Positions 1 to 8,604 of a stretch of DNA of 64,000 nucleotides are shown one piece after another. Made by a program: the position numbers and the translations under genes. The notes beneath the pieces were generated by a model. That model was given only the letters and a program-made list of their open reading frames with translations. It was not told the origin of the DNA and searched no databases. Position 1 is the stretch's first letter. Each line of letters begins with the position of its first letter. Origin of the DNA: a candidate division Zixibacteria bacterium SM23_81 (GTDB lineage Bacteria; SM23-81); the NCBI GenBank assembly GCA_001304015.1, contig LJUY01000009.1, forward strand, positions 24,976 through 88,975, written 5' to 3'.

Positions 1-2
1 AC

Positions 3-509
3 TCCATCACCGGGGAGACTCAACGACTGGAGGCGTTCCTTCCCCTCATCAAGACGTGCCAAAGCCAGATCATCATCCTATGCATGGACGACTCTGGAAT
101 CCCGGAGACGCCAGGGGGACGTCTGGAAATAGCCGCTAATCTAGTAGAGAAGCTGACCGCCCACGGCGTTCAGGCCAGTCGGCTCTTTTTTGATCCCATC
201 ATTCGCCCGGTCAGCACTGATTTCCAGGCTGGACAGATTCCCCGGGACACGCTGAGATTGATCAAGAAAGAACTGCCCGGGGTCAACACCATCTGCGGCT
301 TAAGCAACATCTCCTTTGGTCTCCCTCAGCGGCAGCTGCTCAACCGCAATTATCTCACAATTCTATTGGCCGAGGGTCTCGATGCAGCCATCCTCGATCC
401 CACCGACGGTGCTCTGATGGCCAATTTAGCTACCACTCAAGCTTTGTTGGGCAAAGATAAACACTGCCTGAACTACATCTCCGCCTATCGAGAGGGCAAG
501 CTGGCGTAA
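3..509 (+). CDS. Pterin-binding methyltransferase (AcsE/MetH pterin domain-like), 3' end
   Basis: The reading frame is open from the window edge and only the C-terminal part (about 168 residues) is visible. The text NSITGE-like opening, the DP(I/L)..PVSTD segment, GLSNISFGLP, NRNYL and AAILDPTDGALM are the pattern of TIM-barrel pterin-binding domains that carry methyltetrahydrofolate in corrinoid methyltransferases (AcsE, MetH central domain). The likely role is transfer of a methyl group between methyltetrahydrofolate and a corrinoid protein in the cytoplasm. No start can be given. It is followed after 61 bases by the aldolase-like gene on the same strand and may be co-transcribed with it, tying the cluster to one-carbon metabolism. 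Family assignment is firm; the precise methyl acceptor is unknown. Confidence 0.85.
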   Translation, partial: SITGETQRLEAFLPLIKTCQSQIIILCMDDSGIPETPGGRLEIAANLVEKLTAHGVQASRLFFDPIIRPVSTDFQAGQIPRDTLRLIKKELPGVNTICGLSNISFGLPQRQLLNRNYLTILLAEGLDAAILDPTDGALMANLATTQALLGKDKHCLNYISAYREGKLA

Positions 510-570
510 AACCATTGGGAGTCCCAGGGCCAAGGCTTGAACTCCATTCGCCAAAAAGGGAGAAATTGCG

Positions 571-1257
571 GTGAAGCACCGGGACGTGAGGACCGAGTTA
601 ATTGAGGTCTGTCGTTGGTTGGCTCAACGGGCCTTTGTCGCCGCCGACGACGGGTCCGTCAGCGCGAAAGCAGCACCCGATCAGATTCTGATCACGCCCC
701 GAGGAAAAAGTCTGGGACGAATCACCCCAGATCAACTGATTCAGTGCCATCTGGAAGAAGAGAGGCTCGGCGGAGAGGTTGAGCCCTCACCAGCCCTTCG
801 CCTCCACTTGGCCGCCTACCTTCAAAGGACGGAGATCACCGCGGTTATCCAGGCGCAGCCCCCTGCAGCCACTGCATTCGCCGTCGCCGGTATACCCCTA
901 GTGCAGCCGATCCTTCCCGAAACGGTCCTGACCTTGGGCTCGGTGCCCATGGTGTCATACGCCACTCCCTTCACCGCGGAGGCTGCCCAGGCCATCGGGC
1001 AATCAATTCTGGGACACGACGCACTGCTTCTGAAAAATCGCGGTATTGTGACAGTGGGGCTTGACCTCATGGACGCCCTGCAGAAACTGGAACGGGTGGA
1101 ACAACTGGCCTCTGTCCTGCTTGCGGCGAAATCTCTTGATCACATCGACATACTCTCCGGAAACCAGGTGAACAAGCTCTTGGCTCTTCGAGAAAATCTT
1201 AAACTCAGGGGGAAAAATCCCTGGGTGATGCCTCACCAGGAGAAAAAGAATGGCTGA
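571..1257 (+). CDS. Class II aldolase/adducin-like protein lacking the active-site residues
   Basis: 228 residues, GTG start 8 bases after GGGAG. The whole length matches the class II aldolase/adducin fold (L-fuculose-phosphate aldolase group): an N-terminal LIEVCRWLAQR helix, ITPRGKSLGR, the central AVIQAQPPAATAFAV strand-helix and LLLKNRGIVTVG. In active members the central motif is HxH, the later one NHG, and a Glu lies in PSSE. Here these are Q94-A-Q96, N-R157-G and A75, so all three zinc ligands and the catalytic acid are replaced. It is probably a pseudoenzyme with a structural or ligand-binding role, as adducins are. Its last bases overlap the thymidylate synthase-like gene by 8 bp, implying translational coupling. 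Confidence 0.85.
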   Translation: MKHRDVRTELIEVCRWLAQRAFVAADDGSVSAKAAPDQILITPRGKSLGRITPDQLIQCHLEEERLGGEVEPSPALRLHLAAYLQRTEITAVIQAQPPAATAFAVAGIPLVQPILPETVLTLGSVPMVSYATPFTAEAAQAIGQSILGHDALLLKNRGIVTVGLDLMDALQKLERVEQLASVLLAAKSLDHIDILSGNQVNKLLALRENLKLRGKNPWVMPHQEKKNG

Positions 1258-2065
1258 GGGACACATTCCCCTGCTCACCGTTCGGGCTAGGACCCTTCCC
1301 CTGGCCTGGGAAAAAGCGGTGCTTCTCTGTTGGGCCAAGGGCGCATCCGTGTGTACCGAATACGACCGTGTCGGAGATCCGCCCAGCCGCGACTGCACCA
1401 TGGCGATCACCGTCACCGCTCCCCTGGCCGAGCCCAGAATCCATCGAGCCTTCCCGGGAAGCCTGGAAGACCTTGAGATCTATCGGCAAGAAGTGGTCAA
1501 TGGCATCCACGATCATTGGATCTCTCCCCAGGAGGGAAAATGGACCTACACCTACCACCAGCGCTTGTTCGAATATGATGCCGGCAAGCAGGCCGTTGAT
1601 CAGATTGCCTTCATGGTGGAGAAACTCTCCCGGATCCCCTTTTCTCGCCGAGCCCAGGCCATCACCTGGAATCCCCAAATTGATCCCCCCACCAACGATC
1701 CCCCCTGTCTGCAGCGAATATGGTGTCGGCTGATCCCCGGTCGCTCTGGCTTAGTTTTGAACATGAACGCCCACTGGCGATCGCGGGATGCCTATAAAGC
1801 GGCTTTTATGAACATGTTCGCCCTGACGGATCTCCAGCGTTACATCGCTGAGAACCTGGCGGCTCGCCTGGGCCAAAAAATCCGCATCGGCCGATATGTG
1901 GATATCAGCGACAGCTTTCACATCTACGGGTCATATGCCCAGGAGTTCCAGCAATTTCTACACACCACTCAGGAAAGAACCTTCTCAGACCGGGTGTGGA
2001 ACTCGTCTTTCGCAGAGCCCTTTTTCCAGGATGCTCGCAAGAGAGTTGATGGGGAGATGACCTGA
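1250..2065 (+). CDS. Thymidylate synthase-like protein
   Basis: 271 residues. The C-terminal half aligns with the thymidylate synthase/dCMP hydroxymethylase fold: nucleophile Cys153 in DPPCLQR, the phosphate/base-binding RSRD (R177, D180), N188 in AFMNMFAL, and H224/Y226 in DSFHIYG, matching PCH, QRSxD, PFNIA and THLY of classical ThyA. Sequence outside these is divergent and more like the short archaeal-type homologues. Known family chemistry is one-carbon transfer from methylenetetrahydrofolate to a pyrimidine nucleotide; whether this copy makes dTMP or modifies something else cannot be told. The start overlaps the aldolase-like gene and the next gene starts 14 bases after its stop, so the three are very likely one operon. 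Confidence 0.75.
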   Translation: MAEGHIPLLTVRARTLPLAWEKAVLLCWAKGASVCTEYDRVGDPPSRDCTMAITVTAPLAEPRIHRAFPGSLEDLEIYRQEVVNGIHDHWISPQEGKWTYTYHQRLFEYDAGKQAVDQIAFMVEKLSRIPFSRRAQAITWNPQIDPPTNDPPCLQRIWCRLIPGRSGLVLNMNAHWRSRDAYKAAFMNMFALTDLQRYIAENLAARLGQKIRIGRYVDISDSFHIYGSYAQEFQQFLHTTQERTFSDRVWNSSFAEPFFQDARKRVDGEMT

Positions 2066-2079
2066 AGCCGGAAATCTCC

Positions 2080-3444
2080 GTGGTCGACCAAAAACTACAT
2101 AAGCAATTCCACCAAATCCTCGGGCCCAAGGGGATCCTGGTCGCCCCCCAAGATCTCTCTCATTTCTCCCAAGATGCCTCCCGTATCCACTCTCCGCCCT
2201 CGGTGGTCCTACAGCCTCAAACCACCTCTCAAGTCGCTAAAATCATAGAGCTGGCCCATGAACACCGCCTACCCATATCCATCCGGGGAGGAGGCACGGG
2301 GCTGGACGGCGACGCGGTGGCCCCACGGGATGGCCTCCTAGTCAGCTTGAAGAAGATGAACCGGATCAAGGAGATCTCTCCTGAAAATACGGTGGCCGTG
2401 GTTCAGCCCGGCGTGATGACAGCACGGATAAACGATCAATTGAGGTCCTCTGATCTCTTCTATCCTATAGATCCCGCCAGCCAAGGTCAGGGCACCATCG
2501 GCGGCGATGTGGCCACGGGAGCCCACGGGCTCCGCACAGCGAAGTACGGCAGCATCTACAATTACCTGTTGGGCCTGGAGGTGGTGACGCCACCCGGAGA
2601 GGTCATTCGCTGCGGAGCCAAAACTCTCAAATGTGCCACGGGGTATCATCTCACCGATCTGTTTGCCGGCTCTCGAGGTCAGTTCGGCGTCATCACTGAG
2701 ATTGTCCTGAAGCTTTTGCCCAGGCCCCAGGCCCGGGCCTCCCTGATGGCCACTTTCCATGAAGCAGCTCAGGCTCATCGGGTCAGGGAAGTCCTCATGC
2801 GAGAGAATATATGGCCCTCGCGACTGGAGTTACTGGATAGTTCCGCCGTAGAGAGAGGATTGTCGGACCTCAAACTAGATCTCTGGCCCAATCAGGTTCT
2901 CCTGCTGGCGGAGCTGGACGGATCAAAGTCTTTATTGAAAGACGATGTGGAGATGGCTGTGAAGATCCTGGCCCAGGAAGGTGGAGGGCGAATCCAACCA
3001 GCAGAAGATGAGCGCCAGGCTGAGCTGTGGTGGCGGTTGCGGGGTTCATTGCTCTCCGCTCTGGTGGGAGAAACCGATATGGCCCTCCTGCTCACCTTCA
3101 TCTTGCCAGGAAGTAAAACGGCTCTGTTTTTTGAGAAACTGTCCTCTATCTGCGGGACGGATCCAATAACTCATTACATCTATGGCCACCTTGCGGAGGG
3201 ACGTTGGCATGCGGTGCTACTGGCCAAGGGCGGCGAGAGTGCCAGGACACGGGATCTTACCCGATTGGCCAGGAATATCCATAAAACAGCCGGCTCTCTG
3301 GGCGGCAGAATCCTTCGGCCGCATGCCATCGGCTTTGATCCTGGAAAATCTCTGCAGCCATCAAGAGATGGCGGACAGGAAAGGCTATGGTCAGCCCTGA
3401 AGAGCCGCTTCGATCCGCGAGGAATCTTAAATCCCCATGAGTGA
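2080..3444 (+). CDS. FAD-linked oxidase, GlcD/D-lactate dehydrogenase family
   Basis: 454 residues, GTG start. N-terminal PCMH-type FAD-binding domain (about 30-210) with SIRGGGTGLDGDAV, VVQPGV, YPIDPASQGQGTIGGDVATGAHG and GQFGVITEIVLKL; C-terminal FAD-oxidase domain ending KSRFDPRGILNPHE, the usual end of GlcD-type enzymes. The expected activity is oxidation of a 2-hydroxyacid such as glycolate or D-lactate, with electrons passed to an iron-sulfur partner or quinone; no such partner is present here. It is the last gene of the pterin/aldolase/thymidylate-synthase-like group, 75 bases before the sigma factor gene, so its substrate may be linked to that cluster rather than to lactate. Confidence 0.85.
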   Translation: MVDQKLHKQFHQILGPKGILVAPQDLSHFSQDASRIHSPPSVVLQPQTTSQVAKIIELAHEHRLPISIRGGGTGLDGDAVAPRDGLLVSLKKMNRIKEISPENTVAVVQPGVMTARINDQLRSSDLFYPIDPASQGQGTIGGDVATGAHGLRTAKYGSIYNYLLGLEVVTPPGEVIRCGAKTLKCATGYHLTDLFAGSRGQFGVITEIVLKLLPRPQARASLMATFHEAAQAHRVREVLMRENIWPSRLELLDSSAVERGLSDLKLDLWPNQVLLLAELDGSKSLLKDDVEMAVKILAQEGGGRIQPAEDERQAELWWRLRGSLLSALVGETDMALLLTFILPGSKTALFFEKLSSICGTDPITHYIYGHLAEGRWHAVLLAKGGESARTRDLTRLARNIHKTAGSLGGRILRPHAIGFDPGKSLQPSRDGGQERLWSALKSRFDPRGILNPHE

Positions 3445-3519
3445 AAAGATCGACCCTTTTAGCTCATGTTTTAAGAAATCTGAGGAATATTCTCGGCCCT
3501 TGAGTGTATAGGAATATGA

Positions 3520-4116
3520 ATGACTACGTTAAGTGTGCCTTCCGAAGACTCCAAAACTGCCCAAGTCACCGATGCGGATCTGATCCGAGGGGTTAAGGAA
3601 GGTCGAAGAGAGTGCTTTGACCAGCTGGTTCTGCGCCATCAGCGGAGAGTATATGCCATCACGCGCCAGATGACCTCCCATCACCAGGACGCAGACGACC
3701 TGGCCCAAGAGGCCTTCCTGGCAGCCTATCGAGCCATGGAGCGATTTGATGAACGGCAGAGCTTTTCGGCCTATCTTTGCCGTATCGCCATCAATTTGTC
3801 CATCAATCACCTTCGCAGGAGAAAGAGATGGCTGAAAATCTGGACAAAGAGCAGAGAGGAGGCTGGAGATCGCACCATGGGTGGCAAAGCTGTAAGCCCG
3901 CAGAAACAATTGGAACAGAAAGAGCTACTGAGCAGACTGGAAAAGGCCATGGATGCTCTTCCCGCGCACCAAAAGGCCGTTTTGGTCCTCAAGGTGCATC
4001 AGGAGATGAGCTACCAGGACATCGCCCAAACCTTGAAGATATCCCTGGGTACGGTGATGTCACGCCTCCATCGAGCCCGTCGTCATCTGAGGTCACAGCT
4101 CGAAGACCTTCTGTAA
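3520..4116 (+). CDS. RNA polymerase sigma factor, ECF (sigma-70) family
   Basis: 198 residues with region 2 (QMTSHHQDADDLAQEAFLAA, about 50-75), region 2.4 (SFSAYLCRIAINLSINHLRR) and region 4 helix-turn-helix (YQDIAQTLKISLGTVMSRLH, about 165-185). There is no region 1 or 3, typical of ECF factors. It directs RNA polymerase to a specific regulon and is normally held by a membrane anti-sigma factor, here the next gene, 19 bases downstream. The start is ATG at 3520 with only a weak AGGA upstream. A GGAACTT-type ECF autoregulatory promoter was not recognisable in the 75-base leader. Confidence 0.93.
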   Translation: MTTLSVPSEDSKTAQVTDADLIRGVKEGRRECFDQLVLRHQRRVYAITRQMTSHHQDADDLAQEAFLAAYRAMERFDERQSFSAYLCRIAINLSINHLRRRKRWLKIWTKSREEAGDRTMGGKAVSPQKQLEQKELLSRLEKAMDALPAHQKAVLVLKVHQEMSYQDIAQTLKISLGTVMSRLHRARRHLRSQLEDLL

Positions 4117-4135
4117 GCCCAAGAGGTGAGCTATT

Positions 4136-5245
4136 ATGCGTTGCCACAAGATCAAAAAGCTATTGGATCCCTTTCTGGACGGAGAACTTTCCGAGGAAAA
4201 GCGACAAGAGGTGATCGACCATCTGGAGGGCTGCTCCAGCTGTCGTCAGCGGTTGGAGGCACTTCAGGAGGTGGAGACCCTCAGCCAGCAGCTGACCCAG
4301 GCTGAGCCCGACGAGGCCTACTGGCAGACTTTTCTGCCCCGTCTGCGAGAAAAGATAACCCGAAGCGAGCAAGCGCCAGCGCACAGGAGAATTCGGGAAG
4401 CCTTCGGCGATATTTTGACGCCACCCATTCCCTGGGTGAGAATTGCCAGCGCCGTGGCCACAGCCGTGTTGGTCTTCATCATAGGCCGTGCTGTTTTTCA
4501 ACATGAAGCACGCATGAGGCGAATCAGTGCGTTGCCCAAAAAACTGCTCACCGAGCAGGTTCAAACCGCCGAGGAGAACAGAAAGTACCAGGAAGATGGG
4601 GCCAAACAGCAAGGCAAAAGTGCTCTCAGCACCACCCTCAAGCCTCGTGAAGAGATGGATCAGGAAGAGTCCGAGATGGGAATGGCTCCTGCTCCGGAGG
4701 AGAGCCCAGAAGAAAAGAGAAGTCCGGAACAGTTACCCTCTGAATCCAGGTCAACGCCAGATCAGGAACTGCCCTCGGTATCCGAAGCTGTACCACGAAC
4801 ACAGCCGACACCAGGGGGTGAGGTTGCGCCCTCAACTCGCCAGGAGCCAACGGAGAGCGCGGACCAGGTAGTACAATTCGAAATACAAGACATGGAGGGA
4901 AAGAAGCGTGATTTTCTCTTTCTGGGCAGAGCTGCTGAGAAAACGTCGGCTGTCACGAGCATGGCCATGGCGGATAAGGATTCCCACGCAGACCATTGGC
5001 ACCAGCAGATACAAATTTGGCAAGATTTCATTGAGGCCCATCCCCGCGACGAGCAGCTTGCAGGCGCCTACTTACAACTGGCGGATGGCTGGTATCATTT
5101 AGCCCAACTTTCAACTCTGCATGAGGATCTCCTTCAAGCTGTGGAGGCTCATCGTGCCGCCCTGGACTTCGCCACCGAAACAACCACCAGAAGGCTTTTG
5201 CGGAGCCGTATCCAAGTTCTGGAGAAGATGCTGGAAAAAAAATAG
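4136..5245 (+). CDS. Zinc-finger anti-sigma factor with periplasmic C-terminal region
   Basis: 369 residues, start supported by AGAGGTG upstream. Residues 1-40 are an anti-sigma zinc finger (C3, H29-x3-C33-x2-C36). A single transmembrane segment lies near residues 100-117 (WVRIASAVATAVLVFIIG). The following ~120 residues are rich in E, P, S, Q and R and probably disordered in the periplasm; the last ~90 residues (WQDFIEAHPRDEQLAGAYLQ) resemble a TPR-like pair. The likely job is to bind the ECF factor encoded just upstream and release it on an envelope signal. The long low-complexity linker plus TPR end is larger than usual for this family. Confidence 0.85.
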   Translation: MRCHKIKKLLDPFLDGELSEEKRQEVIDHLEGCSSCRQRLEALQEVETLSQQLTQAEPDEAYWQTFLPRLREKITRSEQAPAHRRIREAFGDILTPPIPWVRIASAVATAVLVFIIGRAVFQHEARMRRISALPKKLLTEQVQTAEENRKYQEDGAKQQGKSALSTTLKPREEMDQEESEMGMAPAPEESPEEKRSPEQLPSESRSTPDQELPSVSEAVPRTQPTPGGEVAPSTRQEPTESADQVVQFEIQDMEGKKRDFLFLGRAAEKTSAVTSMAMADKDSHADHWHQQIQIWQDFIEAHPRDEQLAGAYLQLADGWYHLAQLSTLHEDLLQAVEAHRAALDFATETTTRRLLRSRIQVLEKMLEKK

Positions 5246-5386
5246 GGAATATTTTCTCTCTTGAGGTGTTTATTCGGGTAGAGACCCGGGGCGAAGACAA
5301 GCACCAGGAGAAACCTCAAGCAATTGAGATATGAAACCGTTCTTTCGCCCCACGACCTTTTCTCTCCCCGAAAGGAGGTGGGCAAC

Positions 5387-7549
5387 ATGTTCCGGAAGCT
5401 CTCCATCACCCTGGCCTTGACCTTGCTATTTCCTGCCTTCGCCCTGGCCGACGGGTTCATCATCCCCATTCCACCCCCCGACGTCCGCAGAGTGCCACCG
5501 CTGTCCATCAAATACCATCGCGTTAACGTGACCATTCGGGACCAGGTGGCCACCACAGAGGTGGACCAGGTTTTCATCAACGACTTCCACAGGGATTTGG
5601 AAGGCACATACATCTTTCCCGTGCCCGAGGGGGCCAGCATCTCTAAGTTCTCCATGTACGTGGGCGGGGAGGAAATAGAGGGCAAAATTCTGGACAAAGA
5701 CCAGGCCCGCCGCATATATGAAGACATCGTCCGCAGGGAGAAAGATCCCGCCATTCTAGAATACGTGGGAAGAGAGATGTTCAAGGTTCGGGTCTATCCC
5801 ATCCCGGCCCACGGCGAAAAACGCATTGGCCTGCAGTATTCCGAGGTCTTGAAGCTGGACAGCGGCGTGTGCGTCTATACCTACTCTCTGGATACGGAAA
5901 AATTCTCGGCAAAGCCCATACGGGACGTCTCCGTGACCGTCGACCTGCGATCCCGGACACCTATCAAAACCGTCTACTCTCCCACGCACGAGATTACGGT
6001 CAACAAAAGAGATGACTACCATGCCGAGGTCACTTACGTGGAAGAGAACACAAATCCAGACCGTGATCTGGTGTTGTATTACACCGTCTCCGAGAAGGAA
6101 CTGGGATTAAATCTGTTGGCCTATCGGAAGGGAGATGAGCCCGGTTTCTTCCTGGCCATGGTGTCGCCTCAGGTGGAACTGGCCGGGAAAGAAGTGGGCA
6201 AGGACATCTTTTTTCTTATGGATACCTCGGGCAGCATGAAGGGTGAGAAGATAAGCCAGGCCAAGGATGCCCTGAATTTCTGCCTACAGAGCCTGAATCC
6301 CGACGATCGGTTCAACATCGTGGCCTTCAGCACCAATCTGGAGACACTATCGGAAGATATCCTGGTCGCTGATGCCAAAGAGATCCGGGATGCTCAGAAC
6401 TTCTTGAAGGAACTCACAGCATCGGGGGGCACCAATATACACGACGCCCTTCAGGAGGCACTAAAGCAAACAAATTCTCATTCCCGGCCCACTATGATCA
6501 TCTTACTCACCGACGGCCTGCCCACGGTGGGGCTGAAAAACACCGATAAGATTCTCGAGATGACTCGAAGGTCCAACGAGGATCGAGCTCGAATTTTCGT
6601 CTTCGGGGTGGGCTATGATGTCAACACCCACTTCCTGGATCGGCTCTCCACCGAAAACGGAGCCGTCTCGGAATACGTACGACCTGAGGAGAGCATCGAG
6701 GTGAAGGTGTCCCGCTTTTTCGGCAAGGTAGCTAACCCCATACTCACCGACCTGAGCTTGGAATTCGGCTCCATGGCCTCCTCGGAAATCTACCCTGTGA
6801 ATCTACCTGACCTGTTCAAGGGCTCCCAGCTCATCGTCTTGGGTCGATATAAAAAAGTCGGGTCAACGGCAGTGGTCCTGAAGGGTCATTCCTCAGATCG
6901 GAAAAAAAGCTTCACCTATGAGGTGGACGTCCGCTCTGAGGAACGCAATCAATTCATTCCCAGGCTTTGGGCCACCCGCAAAATCGGGTACCTGCTGGAT
7001 CAGATTCGACTCCATGGGCACAATCAAGAGCTGGTCGACGAGATCGTCGAGCTGAGCAAGCGGTATGGCATCATGACCGAATACACCTCTTTTCTGGTGG
7101 ACGCCGATATCACCGTTGCCAGAGAAGAGCTTTCCCGGGAGGCCGGCAAACGCATGGCCGACGCTTTTGATAAGAAAACTGGCGCTGGCGCCGTGAGCAG
7201 GGCCATGGATTTGGGCAGTCTCAAATCGCAGGCCGCTGCCCCCGCCAACGTCTACTTGGATGAGAGAGGCCAGGTCCGCAAGGTTACCGGCGTCAAAACC
7301 GTAGGAGCCAAGACATTTTATCTGAAACAGGGGATATGGACGGACAACGAATACCGCCAAGATCAGACGATCATCGAGGTGAAGCGTTTTAGCGATGCCT
7401 ATTTTCAGCTTATCCACCGCTCGGTCGTGATGGGACGATATTTGGCCCTGGGGGATCAGGTCATCGTGAGCCTCAGGGATGGGGCTATCAAAGTCGGCGA
7501 GACGGGAAAGGAAAGCTTCTCAGAGGCTGAGCTTCGGGCGTTGCTATAA
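5387..7549 (+). CDS. VIT and von Willebrand A domain surface protein
   Basis: 720 residues from ATG 5387, chosen because AAAGGAGGTG lies just upstream and a signal peptide follows (FRKLSITLALTLLFPAFALA); an upstream in-frame ATG at 5324 would add 21 residues without a ribosome site. Domains: VIT domain (about 30-150, with QVFINDFHRDLEGTYIFPVP), vWA domain (about 265-430) with a complete MIDAS start DTSGSM, then a C-terminal region of unknown fold. The architecture is that of inter-alpha-trypsin-inhibitor heavy-chain-like proteins, secreted or periplasmic binders. The position after a sigma/anti-sigma pair suggests an envelope-response effector. No sorting tail or second membrane segment is seen. 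Confidence 0.88.
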   Translation: MFRKLSITLALTLLFPAFALADGFIIPIPPPDVRRVPPLSIKYHRVNVTIRDQVATTEVDQVFINDFHRDLEGTYIFPVPEGASISKFSMYVGGEEIEGKILDKDQARRIYEDIVRREKDPAILEYVGREMFKVRVYPIPAHGEKRIGLQYSEVLKLDSGVCVYTYSLDTEKFSAKPIRDVSVTVDLRSRTPIKTVYSPTHEITVNKRDDYHAEVTYVEENTNPDRDLVLYYTVSEKELGLNLLAYRKGDEPGFFLAMVSPQVELAGKEVGKDIFFLMDTSGSMKGEKISQAKDALNFCLQSLNPDDRFNIVAFSTNLETLSEDILVADAKEIRDAQNFLKELTASGGTNIHDALQEALKQTNSHSRPTMIILLTDGLPTVGLKNTDKILEMTRRSNEDRARIFVFGVGYDVNTHFLDRLSTENGAVSEYVRPEESIEVKVSRFFGKVANPILTDLSLEFGSMASSEIYPVNLPDLFKGSQLIVLGRYKKVGSTAVVLKGHSSDRKKSFTYEVDVRSEERNQFIPRLWATRKIGYLLDQIRLHGHNQELVDEIVELSKRYGIMTEYTSFLVDADITVAREELSREAGKRMADAFDKKTGAGAVSRAMDLGSLKSQAAAPANVYLDERGQVRKVTGVKTVGAKTFYLKQGIWTDNEYRQDQTIIEVKRFSDAYFQLIHRSVVMGRYLALGDQVIVSLRDGAIKVGETGKESFSEAELRALL

Positions 7550-7576
7550 CACAGCCATGGTCATGGCGAATAGTCG

Positions 7577-7601
7577 AAGGGGCGAGAAATCCTCGCCCCT
7601 T
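7577..7601. terminator. REP-like GC hairpin after the vWA gene
   Basis: A perfect 10-bp stem (AAGGGGCGAG / CTCGCCCCTT) with a 5-base loop lies 28 bases after the vWA stop codon. No T-run follows, so it may act as a weak terminator or be a member of the AGGGGCG...CGCCCCT palindrome family also found at 34801 and 35124-35314. Confidence 0.55.
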
Positions 7602-7763
7602 CCTGTCGACACAGGTATTCTATGCTCACTTTCGGTGGGAACAGCGTTTCTTTGATCGTTGCTTGGCGAAATGATTTTACAGCCTTTTTAATGGTATTCA
7701 TTGTCCCTATGATGTGAGATTTTTTGTATCCGTCTCAAAAATGACGGGAGGTGAAGTTTTAAA

Positions 7764-8225
7764 ATGAGACTATACCTGGTACAACATGGTCAAGCACTTC
7801 CCAAAGAGACCGACCCGGAGCGCCCCCTCAGCGAGCCTGGGCAGGCCGATATCACCCGTTTAGCCAAGTTTTTACAAAATGCAAACGTTCAGGTCTCCAG
7901 GGTCATCCACAGCGGCAAGAAAAGGGCTCAACAGACGGCCGATCTGCTGACCTCAGCCATCTGTCCGGGAGAGACCACACAGGAAGCCATGGGCCTAAAC
8001 CCGAATGATCCCGTAGAGGAATTTGCCGCAAAAGCAAGTCAGTGGCAAGAAGACACCCTCGTAGTGGGCCATCTACCATTTCTGGCCAAGCTGGTAGATC
8101 ATCTGTTGGCCAAAGGTCAAGGAGAGGTGGTCTCATTCCGTCCCGGCACCGTCGTTTGCCTGGAGCGTATCGACCCGCAGGGATGGACCATCGCCTGGAT
8201 GATCCGGCCCGAGTTGTTGACATAA
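7764..8225 (+). CDS. sixA: SixA-like phosphohistidine phosphatase
   Basis: 153 residues preceded by GGGAGGTGAAG. Histidine phosphatase superfamily: LVQHGQA at the N-terminus, ERPLSEPGQ, SGKKRAQQTADLL and VVGHLPFLAKLVDHLL carry the expected nucleophile His8, the second Arg and the C-terminal His. The usual RHG is QHG here, a substitution that I recall in many bacterial SixA-like sequences. E. coli SixA removes phosphate from histidine phosphotransfer proteins; other small members act on varied substrates, so the substrate is open. It stands alone between two non-coding stretches of over 200 bases. Confidence 0.85.
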   Translation: MRLYLVQHGQALPKETDPERPLSEPGQADITRLAKFLQNANVQVSRVIHSGKKRAQQTADLLTSAICPGETTQEAMGLNPNDPVEEFAAKASQWQEDTLVVGHLPFLAKLVDHLLAKGQGEVVSFRPGTVVCLERIDPQGWTIAWMIRPELLT

Positions 8226-8336
8226 TGTAAAACCATATGGGTGAGGTCCCCTGGCTCATATTTGTTTATTGTGGGAGAGGTCTCCTGAACCCGATTCTCC
8301 TACAGGCGCCCCGCCTTTATGAAGAATACGACGTTT

Positions 8337-8434
8337 AGAACAGACGAGGACGCCTGTTCTGCCGAATACGTTTCTTCAGTTTCACCTGAAGAAAGCCAAG
8401 GTTCTCTTCGGTACTTCAGGCGTCTCGCCTGAAG
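8337..8434. repeat. Cluster of three short inverted repeats
   Basis: Three successive stem-loops: AGAACAG...CTGTTCT (8337-8343/8354-8360), TTTCTTCAG...CTGAAGAAA (8371-8379/8386-8394, perfect 9 bp) and CTTCAGGCG-tct-CGCCTGAAG (8414-8434, perfect 9 bp with a triloop). None has a T-tail. They could be REP-type elements or a terminator cluster behind sixA. Confidence 0.6.
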
Positions 8435-8588
8435 GCAGTTAGGACGTGCTTAAAAACTGCTCCTACAATGCTCCCCACACGGCATTTTTCCATTTAGAAA
8501 ACCTCGGGCCGTCACCTTAACCTTCCCCGACATCCCCTTTTAGATCCCGTTCTCTTCCTCAAAGAAAATTCATATTACATTCTCCCTT

Positions 8589-8604
8589 TTGGCACGATAC
8601 TTGC
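8589..8604 (+). promoter_or_regulatory. Sigma-54 (-24/-12) promoter
   Basis: TTGGCACGATACTTGC matches the RpoN consensus TGGCACG-N4-TTGC, with GG at 8591-8592 and GC at 8603-8604, exactly 12 bases apart. Transcription would start near 8616, about 100 bases before the GTG of the gene at 8719. Use of sigma-54 requires an AAA+ enhancer-binding protein, which is not in this window. Confidence 0.8.
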
